From Kushneria sinocarnis (GTDB lineage Bacteria; Pseudomonadota; Gammaproteobacteria; Pseudomonadales; Halomonadaceae): a stretch of DNA of 64,000 bases. The stretch is from NCBI RefSeq assembly GCF_003633775.1, contig NZ_RBIN01000010.1, positions 1-64,000 of the forward strand, in the 5' to 3' direction. A program made the position numbers and the translations under genes. Under the pieces are notes generated by a model. That model was not told where the DNA came from, searched no databases, and saw only the letters and a program-made list of their open reading frames with translations. Position 1 is the first letter of the stretch. Every line of letters begins with the position of its first letter. Below are positions 21,601-29,680 of the stretch, piece after piece.

Positions 21601-21681
21601 ACAGCTGAACAGCCCCAGTCGGGCCCACTGGGTGGCTCGATCAGTGCCGTCAACAAACAGTCGCTCATAAAGCTCGATCAT
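18664..21681 (-). CDS. MASE1-PAS-PAS-GGDEF-EAL c-di-GMP signalling protein
   Basis: Inner-membrane enzyme predicted to make and/or degrade cyclic di-GMP. Order of domains in 1005 residues: MASE1 sensor with about eight helices (1-290), two PAS domains (about 310-430 and 450-560), GGDEF with intact active-site GGDEF at about 655-659, and EAL. The EAL signature reads EIL at about 787, but the other catalytic residues are kept (DDFGSG, KIDGAF, FEITET, QGYH), so phosphodiesterase activity is likely; the second PAS is FixL/EVE-like. The ATG at 21681 lies 61 bases after the pilY1 stop on the same strand; an earlier ATG at 21771 would overlap pilY1. Its place suggests a role in pilus control (inference). 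Confidence 0.9.
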   Translation of the reverse strand: MIELYERLFVDGTDRATQWARLGLFSCLFWVLGVLCLSLAPFPGGQVSLWLPNALAIAALVRLDYSRWWWPLAALMGANFLALLPFMTAAAAVAYTPIHLVEITFGAMLLRQCFRGEVLIQALKPTLYILLLGVVITPVFGATASAFIEWVRGASALDGWIRYYIADAVGLLIMLPLALNSSIRGWHVFLASSWRNPFHPMLLLTLIVNVLALPSLPMATIYCGLPLLIGALVLDFFRSTLLNAVSMISLIALLFLSDTPVSSEAALLDFESQFYLAAALIVLPALLLGVLMQSNRWERQRLRDNELRWKMALDGSGQGVWEIELPDGDLQVSMEARRMLGLPREQAIFSRSEWLDIVHPEDIGMVRSRLQAHIAGETELYLVEYRMYCPEAGYRWFQIRGRIMAHDELERPQRLIGTIIDVTAAKSAELERVRLSRALQEETERLQVTLSSIGDGVIATDDQARINFMNPTAEGMTGWSLEQARHHAIESIFNVVSDGTEHEVPLVNPVRECLQRSSVFSREDDLVLIGREGERFDVNATAAPVRADGGRVLGAILVFQNVSRARELQRSLSFTASHDALTGIFNRARFEQVIEEALGRARREGSRDVLCMIDLDRFKVVNDSAGHVAGDHLLTEVSALLGRHVRHQDILARLGGDEFGLLLIDCTLDQARQVADKLIELICALRFVWEGNIYDIGASIGMVAIEAETTTFGELLGKADIACYAAKRAGRNRSSTFEPGQQEVEREHRDIFMAAGLREAIEADRFVLYSQRIMHLHEGAGEGEHHEILLRMQDKDEVLVPPGAFIPVAERYGMMAAIDCWVIEQLLCRRGEEIATCPTLQLSINLSANSLSDATFLPWLLALMGRSPVPPGQLIFEITETALMNHVSMASEAITALRELGCRVALDDFGSGLSSFSYLQSFSVDLVKIDGAFVRNVCSNELDQVIVDSINQIAHRLGAATVAEFVENAATLERIRDMGVDYVQGYHVAMPEPLECLLLPRTIGS

Positions 21682-21742
21682 GCGGGGGCGGTATCCGATC
21701 CTGAAACGGTGATGCCTGTCAGCACAGCGGCGGCCCGGCAGG

Positions 21743-24700
21743 TCATTCGACCCCACCCGGCGCCCGCTCATCCCACCAGGTGGGCATCAGGGGGGGCTGG
21801 GGCTGGGGCTGGGTCATGGCATTCAGCTCGGAGAGCAGCCCGGCCATGACCTGCGGGTCGACACCCGATAGCGCGATCCGGCTGTTGCCGACATGCAGCG
21901 AGAGTTCGTCCATCAGTGTGCTGCCGATCTCGGCAGAGGCTACCCGACCACCGGCGCGCTGAACATAAGCATAACCTCCATCAGCCGGCCGTGACTGTTC
22001 CAGCACGGGCAGGGTCAGGCCATAGAGGACACTCCTGCCGCCCAGCGGCGTACAGGTCCCTGCATCGTCCGCCTCATAGGCTGTCATGAAGGTCACCCCC
22101 ATCACGGTACGACTTTCGGAGAGCGCCTTGCGCTTCGCCCCCAGCGGCAGTCGCCAGCCGCCGAACGCAGTCGTCAGGCCGGTCGCTGCAGCCTGCAGGG
22201 TCTCGCGGGAGCGCAGGAGCGCCGTCGGCAGATTCAACAATGAATGCCCGGATGCTTCCTCCGCCGGGAGCAGATCGGCACTGCCGAGCGGCCACTGCAG
22301 CACGGTACGCCCGCCACCGGCGGTGACGGGCGTGACATTGAGCACGAAGAGGGCATCGTCGCCGGTCTGATGCCGCAGGTGCGCCCGATCGCCGCTGGCC
22401 ACGACCAGGAAATCGAAATCGACATCACCCAGCCGGGTCCGGATCAGGTCGGGGGCACCAAAGAACCGCCGATCGACCGGCGTCGCATCGTGCCGGCCCA
22501 GCCGCGCGATCCGTACCAGCCGCCACCGCTCGGGATCGGCCGCGGCCAGATCGGCGAACCAGACATTGCCGCCCGTATCGGCAAAGAAGGCTCCGTCGGT
22601 CAGCCCATCCCGGTCCAGATCGGCCAGCGTCACGTCGCCGGGCACGCTGTCCTGCAGCGCCGGCTGCTCGAGATGCTGCTCGAAGGCACCGATCAGGGCC
22701 CCCGTGGCCGCATCGACCACGTAGAGTCCGGCCCCCCGCTCATCCCCTGCGATTTCGCCGGCCCCGAGCGTACCGCCTGTCGCCGGGTCGTCGATATTGT
22801 CCTTGCGACGGTCGTAACCGCCGCCGAAGATGAAAACGCGCCGCCCGCCCGAATGCTCCGCAGCAATAACCGCCGGCTGCGGCGTCGACCAGCTCTGGCC
22901 CAGCCAGCGGAACTCGTCGGCGGCGGTCGAAATGCGCCACGCCCACTGCGGGCGTGCGGGGTCCAGCACGTTCAGGCCATAGTAGCCATAGCCGCCCCGC
23001 CGGAAACCGAACGCCAGAATGGCCTGATCCCCCTTGTCACCGACATGCCCATTGCCATCCCCGTCGAACGCCAGCAGCGTCGGACTGCCATCGATGCCGT
23101 AGTTGGTGGCCTGGCTGCCCTCTTCCACGATCACGCTGCCGCCTCCGGTCGTATCGCCAGCCCGGCGCGCCCGGTAGACCGCATTGTCATTGAAGAGGCG
23201 AAAGACCGGCGCATCGGCGACCTCGCCGGGCCAGAAGGCCCACTCCTCGCTGCCCGTCTCGGCATCGAAGGCATGCAGCAGACCATCATTGCTGCCGACA
23301 TAGAGCGTGATCCGGTCGTGACGGCAGCCCGTCGCCGGGGTCGCACAGCCGCGATTGAAGGCCAGCGGCCGGGAGTGGATGATATCGCCCAGCGGCCAGA
23401 CGCGAGTCAGCGCCGGGCGCCCCTCGATGGTGCCCGTGCGCAGCCACCGGGTCACGGCGGCCAATCCCAGCCGCTGCTGCGCCAGCAGCTGCTGCGCGCT
23501 GTTGCCGAACACCGCACCACTCGGCTCAGCCATGCCCTCTCGCAGCGCGCGAAGCCCTGCCGGCATGCCGATATCCGAATACAGCAGCCGATCATCTCGC
23601 CCGGCCAGCAGGGCGCCGGCACCGCCCCGTTCCACCTCGTCGGGCGTGGTATCAATGCCGGCCCAGCGCTCGCGGGCAGCGAGGGTATCGCCCTCACCGT
23701 AGGCATACTTCTTCAGGTTACCGCTCCACGGTGCATTCAGGCGGGGCTGGAAAACCGGCACATAGGCCGCATCGAGATTGCGCAGCTGGTTGAAGTCGGA
23801 GGCGAAGATGCGCACCCGGTTGAGGGTCTGCTGCTGGCGGATGTTGCCGACAATGGCCTCGAAGGCCGAGCTCAGCCCGGAGGTATCGTCCACGGTGAAA
23901 TACCCCTTGCGGCCGGTGTCGCGGCCATCGGCATCCAGCAGCGGTGAAGCAGCGTCCTGCAACAGGGCCTGATCGGTGGCAAAGCCGATGGTATAGGTAT
24001 AGGCGTGCTGATCGCCCGGCAGCTCGGGGGCCAGATCATGGGTCTGCATGTAGTGCGTCAGCACCGGCAGACAGCTCTCGGCCGGATAGGCCTCGTAACC
24101 CGTATAGGGTGGGGCCCAGGGATAGGTCTTCCGGCTGCACTCCTGTCCGGTCAGTTGCCTGATTGCCTCGTTGGCGCTCAGGTCCCACTGTGGCTCGCCG
24201 TCCGTCATGTAGATCACGTAAACGCTCTGACAGGCCTTCAGCGGCGAGCGATAGCGGTTGCCCGCTTCGGCCGTGTAATCGCGACGCGGCGAACCACTGC
24301 CACCGAGGTAGCCGTATTCGATCCGGCCACCGGTAAAGTACCGATAGACCTCGAACAGGGTTTCGCACAGGGGGGTGCTGGTTTCCGGGCGCAGGCTGTC
24401 GATCCGGCCCTTCAGTTCAAGCCGTGATCCGGCGCCCTGTTTCTTGTCGGCCGGCAGGGCGTGCACGATCCGGCCACCATTGTCGCCGCCGTTCTCCCGC
24501 CAGCACTCGGGCGCATTGATCCTTGCCGAATAGATTGGCGCCCCTCCCCAGCCGTAGCCGATACATTCGCTTCTGACGCTGGCATTGCCATTGTTATTGA
24601 ATACGGCCAGCCCGAAGTTGAGATCGGCATTCTCGTCGATCAGGCGCTTGACCACGTCCCGGGCGATCGCCATCTTCGAGCGACAGCCGCTGCGGTAGTA

Positions 24701-24925
24701 GCAGTTGTCCGGATTCTCGCCGGCCGGGGTATCCGCCATGCTGCCGGAATTGTCGAAAATGATCAGCACCTGGGGCTGAGTGCCGACATCATCCTTTTGC
24801 AGCCGCGCCTTGATGACATCGATATCGTCGGCAAGTGCAGCCCGCCCCCACAGGCCGGTCAGCATCAGTGCCATCACGACAGGCCATGCCATCAGTCCCG
24901 GGAGAATACGCATCGCCGACATCAC
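21743..24925 (-). CDS. pilY1: PilY1, type IV pilus tip adhesin and assembly factor
   Basis: Large secreted protein that primes pilus assembly with the minor pilins and acts in surface sensing and adhesion. It has a signal peptide (residues 1-32), an N-terminal von Willebrand A-like domain with the MIDAS motif DNSGS at 58-62, and cysteine-rich inserts. The C-terminal beta-propeller has the calcium loop DLDRDGLTD at about 767-775, the hallmark of PilY1. It is 1060 residues, usual size. The GTG at 24925 overlaps the pilX stop (GTGA), and an ATG follows directly. It is the fourth gene in pilV-pilW-pilX-pilY1 and is followed by the c-di-GMP protein. Confidence 0.94.
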   Translation of the reverse strand: MMSAMRILPGLMAWPVVMALMLTGLWGRAALADDIDVIKARLQKDDVGTQPQVLIIFDNSGSMADTPAGENPDNCYYRSGCRSKMAIARDVVKRLIDENADLNFGLAVFNNNGNASVRSECIGYGWGGAPIYSARINAPECWRENGGDNGGRIVHALPADKKQGAGSRLELKGRIDSLRPETSTPLCETLFEVYRYFTGGRIEYGYLGGSGSPRRDYTAEAGNRYRSPLKACQSVYVIYMTDGEPQWDLSANEAIRQLTGQECSRKTYPWAPPYTGYEAYPAESCLPVLTHYMQTHDLAPELPGDQHAYTYTIGFATDQALLQDAASPLLDADGRDTGRKGYFTVDDTSGLSSAFEAIVGNIRQQQTLNRVRIFASDFNQLRNLDAAYVPVFQPRLNAPWSGNLKKYAYGEGDTLAARERWAGIDTTPDEVERGGAGALLAGRDDRLLYSDIGMPAGLRALREGMAEPSGAVFGNSAQQLLAQQRLGLAAVTRWLRTGTIEGRPALTRVWPLGDIIHSRPLAFNRGCATPATGCRHDRITLYVGSNDGLLHAFDAETGSEEWAFWPGEVADAPVFRLFNDNAVYRARRAGDTTGGGSVIVEEGSQATNYGIDGSPTLLAFDGDGNGHVGDKGDQAILAFGFRRGGYGYYGLNVLDPARPQWAWRISTAADEFRWLGQSWSTPQPAVIAAEHSGGRRVFIFGGGYDRRKDNIDDPATGGTLGAGEIAGDERGAGLYVVDAATGALIGAFEQHLEQPALQDSVPGDVTLADLDRDGLTDGAFFADTGGNVWFADLAAADPERWRLVRIARLGRHDATPVDRRFFGAPDLIRTRLGDVDFDFLVVASGDRAHLRHQTGDDALFVLNVTPVTAGGGRTVLQWPLGSADLLPAEEASGHSLLNLPTALLRSRETLQAAATGLTTAFGGWRLPLGAKRKALSESRTVMGVTFMTAYEADDAGTCTPLGGRSVLYGLTLPVLEQSRPADGGYAYVQRAGGRVASAEIGSTLMDELSLHVGNSRIALSGVDPQVMAGLLSELNAMTQPQPQPPLMPTWWDERAPGGVE

Positions 24926-25488
24926 TCGTCACCTCCCGACAGCAGCAAAAGCCGATTGGAGACGGCCGATACCATGGTCTCCCTCAGGCCCCGGTGCAGC
25001 TCGTACACGCTTTGGAAGCCATGCTCCCCGCTACTCTCGTGCGAAAGGCCGACCTCATAGTAGCGACAGCTCGCCATGCCGCTGCTGCTGGCATTGCGGC
25101 GGATCTGATGCTCATCCAGGCAGGGGTTTTCGATCCGCTGCAGCACGACACGATGCCCGGCATCGCAGTGATCGCGCGGCACCCCCACGGTAACCGCGGA
25201 CGCGCCGAGGCCGAACTCCACGCACTGGCCCTGCCGCGCCAGACCCAGCAGGGTATCGCGCATCCGCGGCGATGCCGCCGTGTTGTCGGTCACGACCGGC
25301 ACCGTGGCAGCAGCCACCACACGTGCCAGCTCGGCCTCCGCCTGCTGAAAGATGCGGGCATCCTGGCGATCGCTGTAGGCGCCCCGGGCATCCAGCAGAC
25401 TGCGATCGACCAGAGCCAGCCCGGTCAGGGTCATGCCCAGCAGCAGCAGCATGCCGAGCAATAGCGTAAACCCCTGCTGCCCGTTCAT
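24922..25488 (-). CDS. pilX: PilX minor pilin
   Basis: Minor pilin of the priming complex at the pilus tip. The 188 residues have a five-residue leader before G6, then FTLLL and a long hydrophobic helix. The mature fifth residue is Leu instead of Glu, as in many PilX/GspK-type tip pilins. Four cysteines in the globular part probably form disulfides. ATG overlaps the end of pilW by 4 bases and its own end overlaps pilY1 by 4, so the block is translationally coupled. Confidence 0.85.
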   Translation of the reverse strand: MNGQQGFTLLLGMLLLLGMTLTGLALVDRSLLDARGAYSDRQDARIFQQAEAELARVVAAATVPVVTDNTAASPRMRDTLLGLARQGQCVEFGLGASAVTVGVPRDHCDAGHRVVLQRIENPCLDEHQIRRNASSSGMASCRYYEVGLSHESSGEHGFQSVYELHRGLRETMVSAVSNRLLLLSGGDE

Positions 25489-26375
25489 GATGAATCCCTC
25501 AGCCGGGCGCGACTGTTGCGCAGCGTGATCGTGGTCACGAACAGCCGACGCAGGTACCGATCATTCAGGGCGAGCCTGGCATTCGGCAGTGGCAGGGCGA
25601 TGGTGCTGATGCGGACGCCCGGCTCGAGGCTGCGCAGCACGACATACAAACGGGCGCTGACCACGCTCTCCCAGTCGGCGACCCGCTCTCCGGCGAGATA
25701 GCGATTGGCGGTGCCATCCGCGTCGGTATCAAGCCCCCACTCCAGCGCGAGCGCCTCCACCCCGCGCACGAGCTCCACCGAGTTCGCCCAGCGCCCTTCG
25801 TCATCCAGCTCGCGCAGCATCAGGGCCGGCACGCGGCCCTGCCGGGCATCCTCGACATCACGCAGATAGTAGGTCGCCGCGTAATAGCGCTCGCTGCCAC
25901 TGCAGGCGGCGCCGGGGTCCAGCGTCATCCGGCCCTGCCGGCGGCGCACACAGACACCGGAGGTATCATCGGAGCGGACATGGCGCACAACCAGCACCTG
26001 GCTCGGAAGCCCGGCATCGGCCTTCACGCTGGTGAGCGTGGCCCCGCTCGGCAGCAGCTCCTTCCGTTCGGCCTGTACCAGGCTACCGGCCCAGACCGGC
26101 TGCAGCAGTTCGGCCCGGGAGATGGCCATGGGCGAGTCGGTAATCTCCAGCGCCGGGGTCAGTTCCTCACCCCAGTAGCCGGCACGGCGCAGCTCCTCGC
26201 TCAGCAGCCGAATGACCAGCCGGCCACGCTCCTGGATATCGGCCAGGGCCTGCTGCTGCTGGGAGGCCCGGGCGGTCTGCAGGTAGAGGCTGACGGCGCC
26301 GGTAATGAGCAGCATGCCCACGGCCAGCGCGACCAGCAGCTCCAGCAGTCCGGCGCCGCGCTGCGTGGGGCTCAT
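25485..26375 (-). CDS. pilW: PilW minor pilin
   Basis: Type IV minor pilin, 296 residues. Prepilin site after G7 (leader MSPTQRG), then AGLLE with Glu5 and a hydrophobic helix with the usual SLYLQTARASQQQQAL continuation seen in PilW. The start at 26375 overlaps the pilV stop by 4 bases (ATGA). A much longer frame extends upstream inside pilV but lacks homology. It works with PilV, PilX and PilY1 to initiate pilus assembly. Confidence 0.88.
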   Translation of the reverse strand: MSPTQRGAGLLELLVALAVGMLLITGAVSLYLQTARASQQQQALADIQERGRLVIRLLSEELRRAGYWGEELTPALEITDSPMAISRAELLQPVWAGSLVQAERKELLPSGATLTSVKADAGLPSQVLVVRHVRSDDTSGVCVRRRQGRMTLDPGAACSGSERYYAATYYLRDVEDARQGRVPALMLRELDDEGRWANSVELVRGVEALALEWGLDTDADGTANRYLAGERVADWESVVSARLYVVLRSLEPGVRISTIALPLPNARLALNDRYLRRLFVTTITLRNSRARLRDSS

Positions 26376-26962
26376 GTATCCACCACATAGCCGGTGGTCA
26401 GCGCCACGAACTGCCGCCCGGCCCCGAGCCCGTCGCTGGCGCAATTGACGGGACCCTCGTCCGGCGCGGCGGTGCGTCCGCCGCCGGTGCCCTGCCAGGC
26501 CAGCACGATCGTGGCCTGCGCCATCGTGCCCGGCTCGGGATCGGCCGGCCGGATCGTGATGCAGCCCCGAGCCCCGGGCAGTCCGTCCTGCTGCTGCCCG
26601 CTGGTATCCCGCGAGGCGATATGTTGTGCCCAGTCGTACAGATCGAAGTGTGCCAGCTGCGCCGGCGTGCAATTGCCGGTGCGGCAATCACTGCCGGGAG
26701 GGGCCGTTGTCGCCGGTGAGATCGGGGCCGGGGCGCTGTAGATCGCCAGGCCCGCGGCGGTTGGATTGGCCCGTATGCGCTCGAGCATGCCTTCCGCCAG
26801 CAGAGTGGCCCGGGTATAGGCCAGCGACTGCTCGTTCGCCTGACGTGCATGCAGCAGCAGGCCGACCACGCCCAGCGTGCCCATCGTCAGCAGCACCAGG
26901 GTGACCAGGACTTCCAGCAGGGCAAACCCCTGTTGAGCAGTACGTGCTGCGCGATGCGACAT
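26372..26962 (-). CDS. pilV: PilV minor pilin
   Basis: Type IV minor pilin, 196 residues, first gene of the overlapping pilV-pilW-pilX-pilY1 set. Leader cut after G12, then FALLEVLVT with Glu5; the following LLLHARQANEQSLAYTRAT stretch is typical of PilV. No good Shine-Dalgarno is seen before the ATG. It is flanked upstream by the crtZ-like gene on the same strand; the 96-base gap shows no clear promoter. fimU, pilY2 and pilE, which neighbour these genes in Pseudomonas, are absent. Confidence 0.88.
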   Translation of the reverse strand: MSHRAARTAQQGFALLEVLVTLVLLTMGTLGVVGLLLHARQANEQSLAYTRATLLAEGMLERIRANPTAAGLAIYSAPAPISPATTAPPGSDCRTGNCTPAQLAHFDLYDWAQHIASRDTSGQQQDGLPGARGCITIRPADPEPGTMAQATIVLAWQGTGGGRTAAPDEGPVNCASDGLGAGRQFVALTTGYVVDT

Positions 26963-27058
26963 GCCGAATCGACCGGATAGGCGGGGATACCCGCTATAAC
27001 GGCGTCAGGACATGGCGCTTTAACCCACCGGGCGGGATAGCGATGCAGGAGCGGCTGA

Positions 27059-27544
27059 TCAGCGCCCGCTATTGCCGTGACGCTTCCGGCTCAGCTCGCG
27101 CTTGAGCTGATGCACCGGCTTGACGATCAGAAAGCCGAAGGAGACACCATCGTGTTTGGTCTGTACCGCATGATGAAGCCGATGTGCCTGGATGCGCCGG
27201 CGCCAGAAGGGGCGCTGGCGATTGAAGGGCACCGGAAAGCGGCGATGCACCAGGCCATCATGAAAGAGGAAATAGGCGGCGCCGTAAGCGGCAATGCCCA
27301 GCCCCACGGCCAGTGCCGCCGGATGACCCAAGCTGCCCAGCAGGATCAGGGCGATCGAGGGGATGGCGAACAGCACGGCAAACAGGTCATTCATTTCGAA
27401 TGGACCGTGCCGTTCGCTGTGGTGCGACCTGTGCCAGCACCACAGAAAGCCGTGCATGATGAAGCGATGGGTGAACCAGGCCATGAACTCCATGCCGAAA
27501 AAGGCCAGCAGGAAGAGCCCGCAGTATCCCAGCCAGATCATCAT
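27059..27544 (-). CDS. crtZ: Beta-carotene hydroxylase (CrtZ) family protein
   Basis: Membrane di-iron hydroxylase of the fatty-acid-hydroxylase superfamily. It is 161 residues, the CrtZ length. The full histidine set is present: HRFIMH (26-31), HRSHH (38-42), HDGLVH and HRLHHA, with the CrtZ-type context FEMNDLFAV and HDGVSFGFL near the end. CrtZ adds hydroxyls at C3/C3' of beta-carotene to give zeaxanthin. The ATG at 27544 has GGAGG 5 bases upstream. The gene starts 18 bases after ispH on the same strand, so co-transcription is likely. No other carotenoid gene is in the window, so the substrate is uncertain. Confidence 0.8.
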   Translation of the reverse strand: MMIWLGYCGLFLLAFFGMEFMAWFTHRFIMHGFLWCWHRSHHSERHGPFEMNDLFAVLFAIPSIALILLGSLGHPAALAVGLGIAAYGAAYFLFHDGLVHRRFPVPFNRQRPFWRRRIQAHRLHHAVQTKHDGVSFGFLIVKPVHQLKRELSRKRHGNSGR

Positions 27545-27562
27545 CACGGCCTCCGGATCGTG

Positions 27563-28516
27563 CTACGCGCTGGCGATCACCTGATCGCGCAGCTCGCGCG
27601 GCATTGAGAAGGTAACGTCTTCCTCGCGGCCGGCCAGCTCTTCCGGCGCGGTGCCCCCCATCTCCCTGAGCCGCGCGATCACGCCACTGACAAGCACCTC
27701 GGGGGCGCTGGCGCCGGCGGTCACGCCGATCGTCGAGACCCCGGCAAACCACTCCGGCTGCATCGCCTGGGCATCGTCGATCAGCCAGGCCGGCGTCCCC
27801 ATGCGCTCGGAAAGCTCGCGCAGCCGGTTGGAGTTGGAGCTGTTGGCACTACCGACCACCAGCAGCACATCGCACTGCTCGGCAAGCTCGCGCACGGCAT
27901 CCTGACGATTCTGCGTGGCATAGCAGATATCGTCCTTGCGCGGCCCCTGAATGGCCGGAAAGGTTTCGCGCAGGGCATCAATGACCCTGGCGGTGTCATC
28001 CATCGACAGGGTCGTCTGGGTGACAAAGGAGAGATGCTCGGGATCCTGCACCTGCAGCTGACGGGCGTCCTCTTCATCCTCGACCAGATAGATGGCGCCG
28101 CCATGACTGGTGTCATAGCGCCCCATGGTGCCCTCGACCTCGGGATGGCCGGCGTGACCGATCAGGATGCACTCTCGGCCGCGACGCGCGTAGCGCAGCA
28201 CTTCCATGTGGACCTTGGTGACCAGCGGACAGGTGGCATCGAAGACCCGCAGCCCGCGCCGGGCGGCCTCGTCCTGCACGGACTTCGGCACCCCGTGGGC
28301 GGAAAAGATCACCAGCGCATCATCGGGGACTTCCTCGAGCTCGTCGACGAAGATTGCTCCCCGATCACGCAGGCTGTCGACCACGAAACGGTTGTGCACC
28401 ACCTCATGGCGAACATAGACCGGCGCGCCGAAGACGTCGAGCGCCCGGTTGACGATATCGATGGCGCGGTCAACGCCGGCGCAGAAGCCGCGCGGATTGG
28501 CCAGCTTGATCTGCAT
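27563..28516 (-). CDS. ispH: 4-hydroxy-3-methylbut-2-enyl diphosphate reductase
   Basis: Last enzyme of the MEP isoprenoid pathway, an iron-sulfur reductase producing IPP and DMAPP. The three cluster cysteines are in RGFCAGV (Cys12), DATCPLV (Cys96) and DDICYATQ. It is 317 residues, as expected. GAGGTGG precedes the ATG at 28516; the frame extends further upstream without a ribosome site. Downstream of fkpB on the same strand with a 179-base gap that holds a large inverted repeat, and followed closely by crtZ. Confidence 0.97.
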   Translation of the reverse strand: MQIKLANPRGFCAGVDRAIDIVNRALDVFGAPVYVRHEVVHNRFVVDSLRDRGAIFVDELEEVPDDALVIFSAHGVPKSVQDEAARRGLRVFDATCPLVTKVHMEVLRYARRGRECILIGHAGHPEVEGTMGRYDTSHGGAIYLVEDEEDARQLQVQDPEHLSFVTQTTLSMDDTARVIDALRETFPAIQGPRKDDICYATQNRQDAVRELAEQCDVLLVVGSANSSNSNRLRELSERMGTPAWLIDDAQAMQPEWFAGVSTIGVTAGASAPEVLVSGVIARLREMGGTAPEELAGREEDVTFSMPRELRDQVIASA

Positions 28517-28597
28517 GGGCCACCTCGATTGATTCATGACGAAGGGTCGTGAGCCACGACCGGCATGGCTCACAGTGTGGCATGTTTTGCCCTTGCA

Positions 28598-28632
28598 GGG
28601 CGATACCCGAGTGCCATCCTCGGGTATTGCCC
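28598..28632 (-). repeat. 14-bp inverted repeat between fkpB and ispH
   Basis: GGGCGATACCCGAG (28598-28611) and CTCGGGTATTGCCC (28619-28632) are complementary over 14 positions with one G-U-type mismatch and a 7-base loop. It lies 63 bases past the fkpB stop and 81 bases before ispH. No U tract follows, so it may be an mRNA-stabilising or factor-dependent structure rather than a simple terminator. Confidence 0.55.
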
Positions 28633-28695
28633 GGGCCCGGCCCCACCGAACCGGCGGCACAAGCCCGGAACAGCATGAGCGGGCGCAGGCCGCGT

Positions 28696-29160
28696 CTAGT
28701 GCGTGGTCGCCGGCCTGACGTCCAGGACTTCCACCTCGAAGATCAGCGTTCGACCCGCCAGCGGATGATTGAAATCGACCTCGATCTGGCGCTCGCCGAT
28801 CGACCTGATGACCCCCGGCAGCTCGCCGCCGTTGGGATCGGTGAACGACATCACCGTCCCCGGCTCAGGGATCTCGTGATCCCCGAAATCGCGTCGCGAC
28901 AGGGTCTGCACGTTCTGCGGGTTGTACTGCCCGAAGGCCTGTTCGGGTGCGATCTCGTAACGGCCGCTCTCGCCGGCACTCAGACCGCTGATCGGCCGTT
29001 CGAAGCCGGGCGGCAGATTGCCGTCGCCGTAGACGAACTCGGCCGGCCGCTTGCCGTGGGTGGAATCGACCACCGAGCCGTCTTCCAGTGACAGGGTAAA
29101 GTGCAGCGAAATCATCATGTTTTCGCCGATGCGATGCCCACTGTCATTGCGCTCACTCAT
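28696..29160 (-). CDS. fkpB: FKBP-type peptidyl-prolyl isomerase (SlpA/FkpB)
   Basis: Cytoplasmic SlyD-like prolyl isomerase and chaperone, 154 residues. The FKBP core begins [18 protein letters not shown] and is interrupted by the insert-in-flap domain (about residues 75-130), as in SlpA. No C-terminal metal-binding His tail of SlyD is present. Last gene of ribF-ileS-lspA-fkpB; its ATG overlaps the lspA stop by 8 bases and the ribosome site GGGAGAGG lies inside lspA. Confidence 0.93.
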   Translation of the reverse strand: MSERNDSGHRIGENMMISLHFTLSLEDGSVVDSTHGKRPAEFVYGDGNLPPGFERPISGLSAGESGRYEIAPEQAFGQYNPQNVQTLSRRDFGDHEIPEPGTVMSFTDPNGGELPGVIRSIGERQIEVDFNHPLAGRTLIFEVEVLDVRPATTH

Positions 29161-29680
29161 GCGCCTCTCCCGCTCTGCTGCGTCGTCCGGAAAACAGCGA
29201 CGTCAGAATCAGTCCGATGGCACCCAGCGTGATCGCCGTGTCGGCGAGATTGAACGCCGGATAGTAGTAGACCTGCTGCCAGTGAAATGACAAAAAATCG
29301 ATGACATAGCCATGCACCACGCGATCGAACAGGTTGCCGATGGCCCCGCCGATCACCAGCGCAATCGCGGCCCGGGTGAAGCGCTCGCGGGGGCTGGTCC
29401 GGGTCAGCCAGACCGACAGCGCGGTCACGGCGATCACCGCCACCAGCGCAAACAGCCAGCGCTGCCAGCCGGCATGCTCGGCCAGAAAGCTGAAGGCCGC
29501 GCCGGTATTGTGCAGCAGCAGCAGATTGAAGAAGCCCGGAATCACCTCCACCGGCCGCCCGTAGGAGAGCGTCGCGCTCAGCCAGAGCTTGCTGCCCAGA
29601 TCGAGGATGATCACCAGCGCCGACAACAGCCACCAGCGCAGCGCGGCCGCACCGAGACGCGTATCGGCCGACTCAGGCAT
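29153..29680 (-). CDS. lspA: Lipoprotein signal peptidase II
   Basis: Inner-membrane aspartyl protease that cleaves prolipoprotein signal peptides after lipidation. The 175 residues carry four membrane helices; the two catalytic aspartates sit in the blocks GNLFDRV..YVIDF and [16 protein letters not shown] is also family-typical. Start overlaps the ileS stop by 8 bases; end overlaps fkpB by 8. BamD and the entericidin-like lipoprotein in this window would be substrates. Confidence 0.97.
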   Translation of the reverse strand: MPESADTRLGAAALRWWLLSALVIILDLGSKLWLSATLSYGRPVEVIPGFFNLLLLHNTGAAFSFLAEHAGWQRWLFALVAVIAVTALSVWLTRTSPRERFTRAAIALVIGGAIGNLFDRVVHGYVIDFLSFHWQQVYYYPAFNLADTAITLGAIGLILTSLFSGRRSRAGEAHE

